Origin: Leptospirillum sp.
Lineage (GTDB): Bacteria > Nitrospirota > Leptospirillia > Leptospirillales > Leptospirillaceae
Assembly: GCA_027315205.1 (NCBI GenBank)
Contig: DAHUYM010000003.1
Coordinates: 106,509 to 170,508, forward strand
Length of the DNA stretch: 64,000 nt
Direction of reading: 5' to 3'
Part shown: in pieces, positions 63,238-64,000 of the stretch
Numbering within the stretch: the stretch's first letter is position 1
How the letters are laid out: each line of letters starts with the position of its first letter
Notes under the pieces: generated by a model
Told to the model about the DNA's origin: nothing
Databases searched by the model: none
What the model saw: the letters and a program-made list of their open reading frames with translations, nothing else
Translations under genes and position numbers: made by a program

Positions 63238-63495
63238 TCATGATGTTCTGGACCGGTTTTTTCCCGCCCGCTCCCCAACGGCGGGGGAGAGCCGAACTGT
63301 CCCGATAGCGCATCGTGCCGGAACACTCCCCCGGATCCGGCTATCGGGGTATTTCTTCATGTACGCGGCGATCCAGGCGCGTTCCAGGGGGTAGAGCATG
63401 CTCGATCCGGAAATCGTGAGAGATTGCGGGAACCCCGTCCGTGGAGAGAAGAGCGAACAAACACCGATGAGGAGGAACGCGAAAACAGGCATCAC
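63238..63495 (-). pseudogene. Remnant of a phosphate-binding-protein gene (PstS-like N-terminus)
   Basis: The first 55 codons encode a signal peptide (residues 1-22) and the start of a PstS-type binding protein, SLTISGSSMLYPLERAWI, followed by AAYMKKYPDSRIR. After that the frame reads GC-rich, non-homologous residues and stops at 85 codons, so the ligand-binding domains are missing. An inverted CCCGATAG/CTATCGGG pair (63302-63347 region) sits at the breakpoint, suggesting deletion or rearrangement. It overlaps the TolC-type gene by 4 bases. Confidence 0.65.
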
Positions 63496-64000
63496 CGTGC
63501 TCCTTTCTGTGGGGGCGGTCTCTCGCCGCCAAAGGATGGGGAAAAGGATGGCATCAATCCGATCTGGCGCTGGAGCTCGTCGCTGATCATCCGGTAGCGG
63601 TACCGGGCCGCAATGAGGTTTTCCGTTGCCGAAACAAATTCCGCCCGGGCCTCGATGAGCATGACGCTGTCGGCAAGTCCCCTGTCGTACTTTTTCTCGA
63701 TGAGGTCCCGGTTGGCCCGGGCATTCCCGAGCCGGGCCCGGTCGAAGCGCACCGTCTGTTCCTGGGTTCTGAGATCGAACCAGACGTTCCGGACATTGCG
63801 TGCCACACGGATCCGTGCCAAACGGGTTTCCGCCAGATCCGACCGATATTTTGCCCGCTCGGACTGGGTTTCATGGACGATTTTCAGGCCCTGGAAAATG
63901 GGGACGGAAAGGGAAATTCCCATCTGGTACGTGGGGAGGAACAGGCCATAGGTCGCCGGGGCCCCGGACACGCTGGGAGGCACACCGTACAAAAGGAACC
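63492..64000 (-). CDS. TolC-family outer membrane efflux protein, C-terminal part (cut by window edge)
   Basis: The last about 167 codons of a second TolC-type channel; the frame stays open to base 64000. YQMGISLSVPIFQG marks the start of the second repeat, and the helices with RANRDLIEKKYDRGLADSVMLIEARAEF are typical. It differs from the channel at 11577-12980. Neighbours outside the window will decide whether it belongs to an RND pump. Confidence 0.85.
   Translation of the reverse strand, partial: FLLYGVPPSVSGAPATYGLFLPTYQMGISLSVPIFQGLKIVHETQSERAKYRSDLAETRLARIRVARNVRNVWFDLRTQEQTVRFDRARLGNARANRDLIEKKYDRGLADSVMLIEARAEFVSATENLIAARYRYRMISDELQRQIGLMPSFSPSFGGERPPPQKGAR

Noticed and set aside
1..64000. 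CRISPR arrays, prophage or integrative element signatures
   Set aside because: No regularly spaced repeats, cas genes, integrases or phage structural genes were found; the only mobile element is the TnpB unit.

Overview
The window reads as one chromosome segment of a free-living Gram-negative bacterium of roughly mid-50s % GC. It carries the lipopolysaccharide export genes lptC-lptA-lptB, a Tol envelope operon, several lipoproteins and multihaem cytochrome maturation substrates, together with a HrcA/CIRCE heat-shock operon. The gene content and protein flavour remind me of Nitrospirota such as Leptospirillum, but that is recall-based inference, not something I could test here. Almost all genes lie on the minus strand in long, tightly packed runs with many ATGA-type overlaps. 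No CRISPR array, prophage or rRNA operon was seen.

Layout from left to right. 1-4515: late cobalamin assembly genes (cbiA fragment, cobC, cobS, cobT, cobU), interrupted by a plus-strand aldo/keto reductase. 4519-11445: an S-adenosylmethionine methyltransferase, an RDD membrane protein and rsmE, lying downstream of hrcA-grpE-dnaK-dnaJ. The heat-shock operon starts at a perfect CIRCE operator and a good sigma-70 promoter, and has a hairpin terminator between dnaK and dnaJ. 11577-16950: a tripartite drug-efflux operon (tetR, tetrahaem cytochrome c, hlyD-type adaptor, DHA2-type MFS pump, tolC-type channel) with two near-identical palindromic operators. 17026-18420: a stand-alone TnpB element of IS200/IS605 type with intact nuclease residues, followed by a plus-strand KefB-type antiporter.

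20483-35208: a long co-directional block starting from a strong promoter before clpC: clpC, tsaD, argS, tgt, yajC, secD, secF, a 37-residue membrane protein, recJ, a bifunctional relA/spoT, fdhE and a 77-residue membrane protein. 35126-37027: an M23 envelope peptidase flanked on both sides by extremely AT-rich non-coding DNA. 37028-49957: msrA, tRNA-Thr, a PEGA lipoprotein, rodZ, a TPR lipoprotein, a PfkB kinase with mtnP, miaA and mutL, and a tol operon (tolQ, tolR, a TonB/TolA-like protein, tolB, cpoB) that lacks pal, then tRNA-Asp. 50095-51236 (plus strand): a thioesterase overlapping tRNA-Val, then queF.

51393-62513: a four-helix membrane protein, a GAF-GAF-ANTAR regulator, aroB-aroK-aroC, a lipoprotein, rapZ, hpf, rpoN, lptB-lptA-lptC and mdh, i.e. 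the familiar lpt-rpoN-hpf-rapZ neighbourhood without ptsN. 62771-64000: a plus-strand host-attachment-family protein, the remnant of a phosphate-binding protein gene, and the C-terminal part of a second TolC-type channel. Queuosine modification is represented three times: queF makes preQ1, tgt inserts the base, and tRNA-Asp(GTC) is a substrate. The tgt pocket has an unusual residue pattern. At least six genes appear to start with TTG, most behind a clear Shine-Dalgarno sequence.
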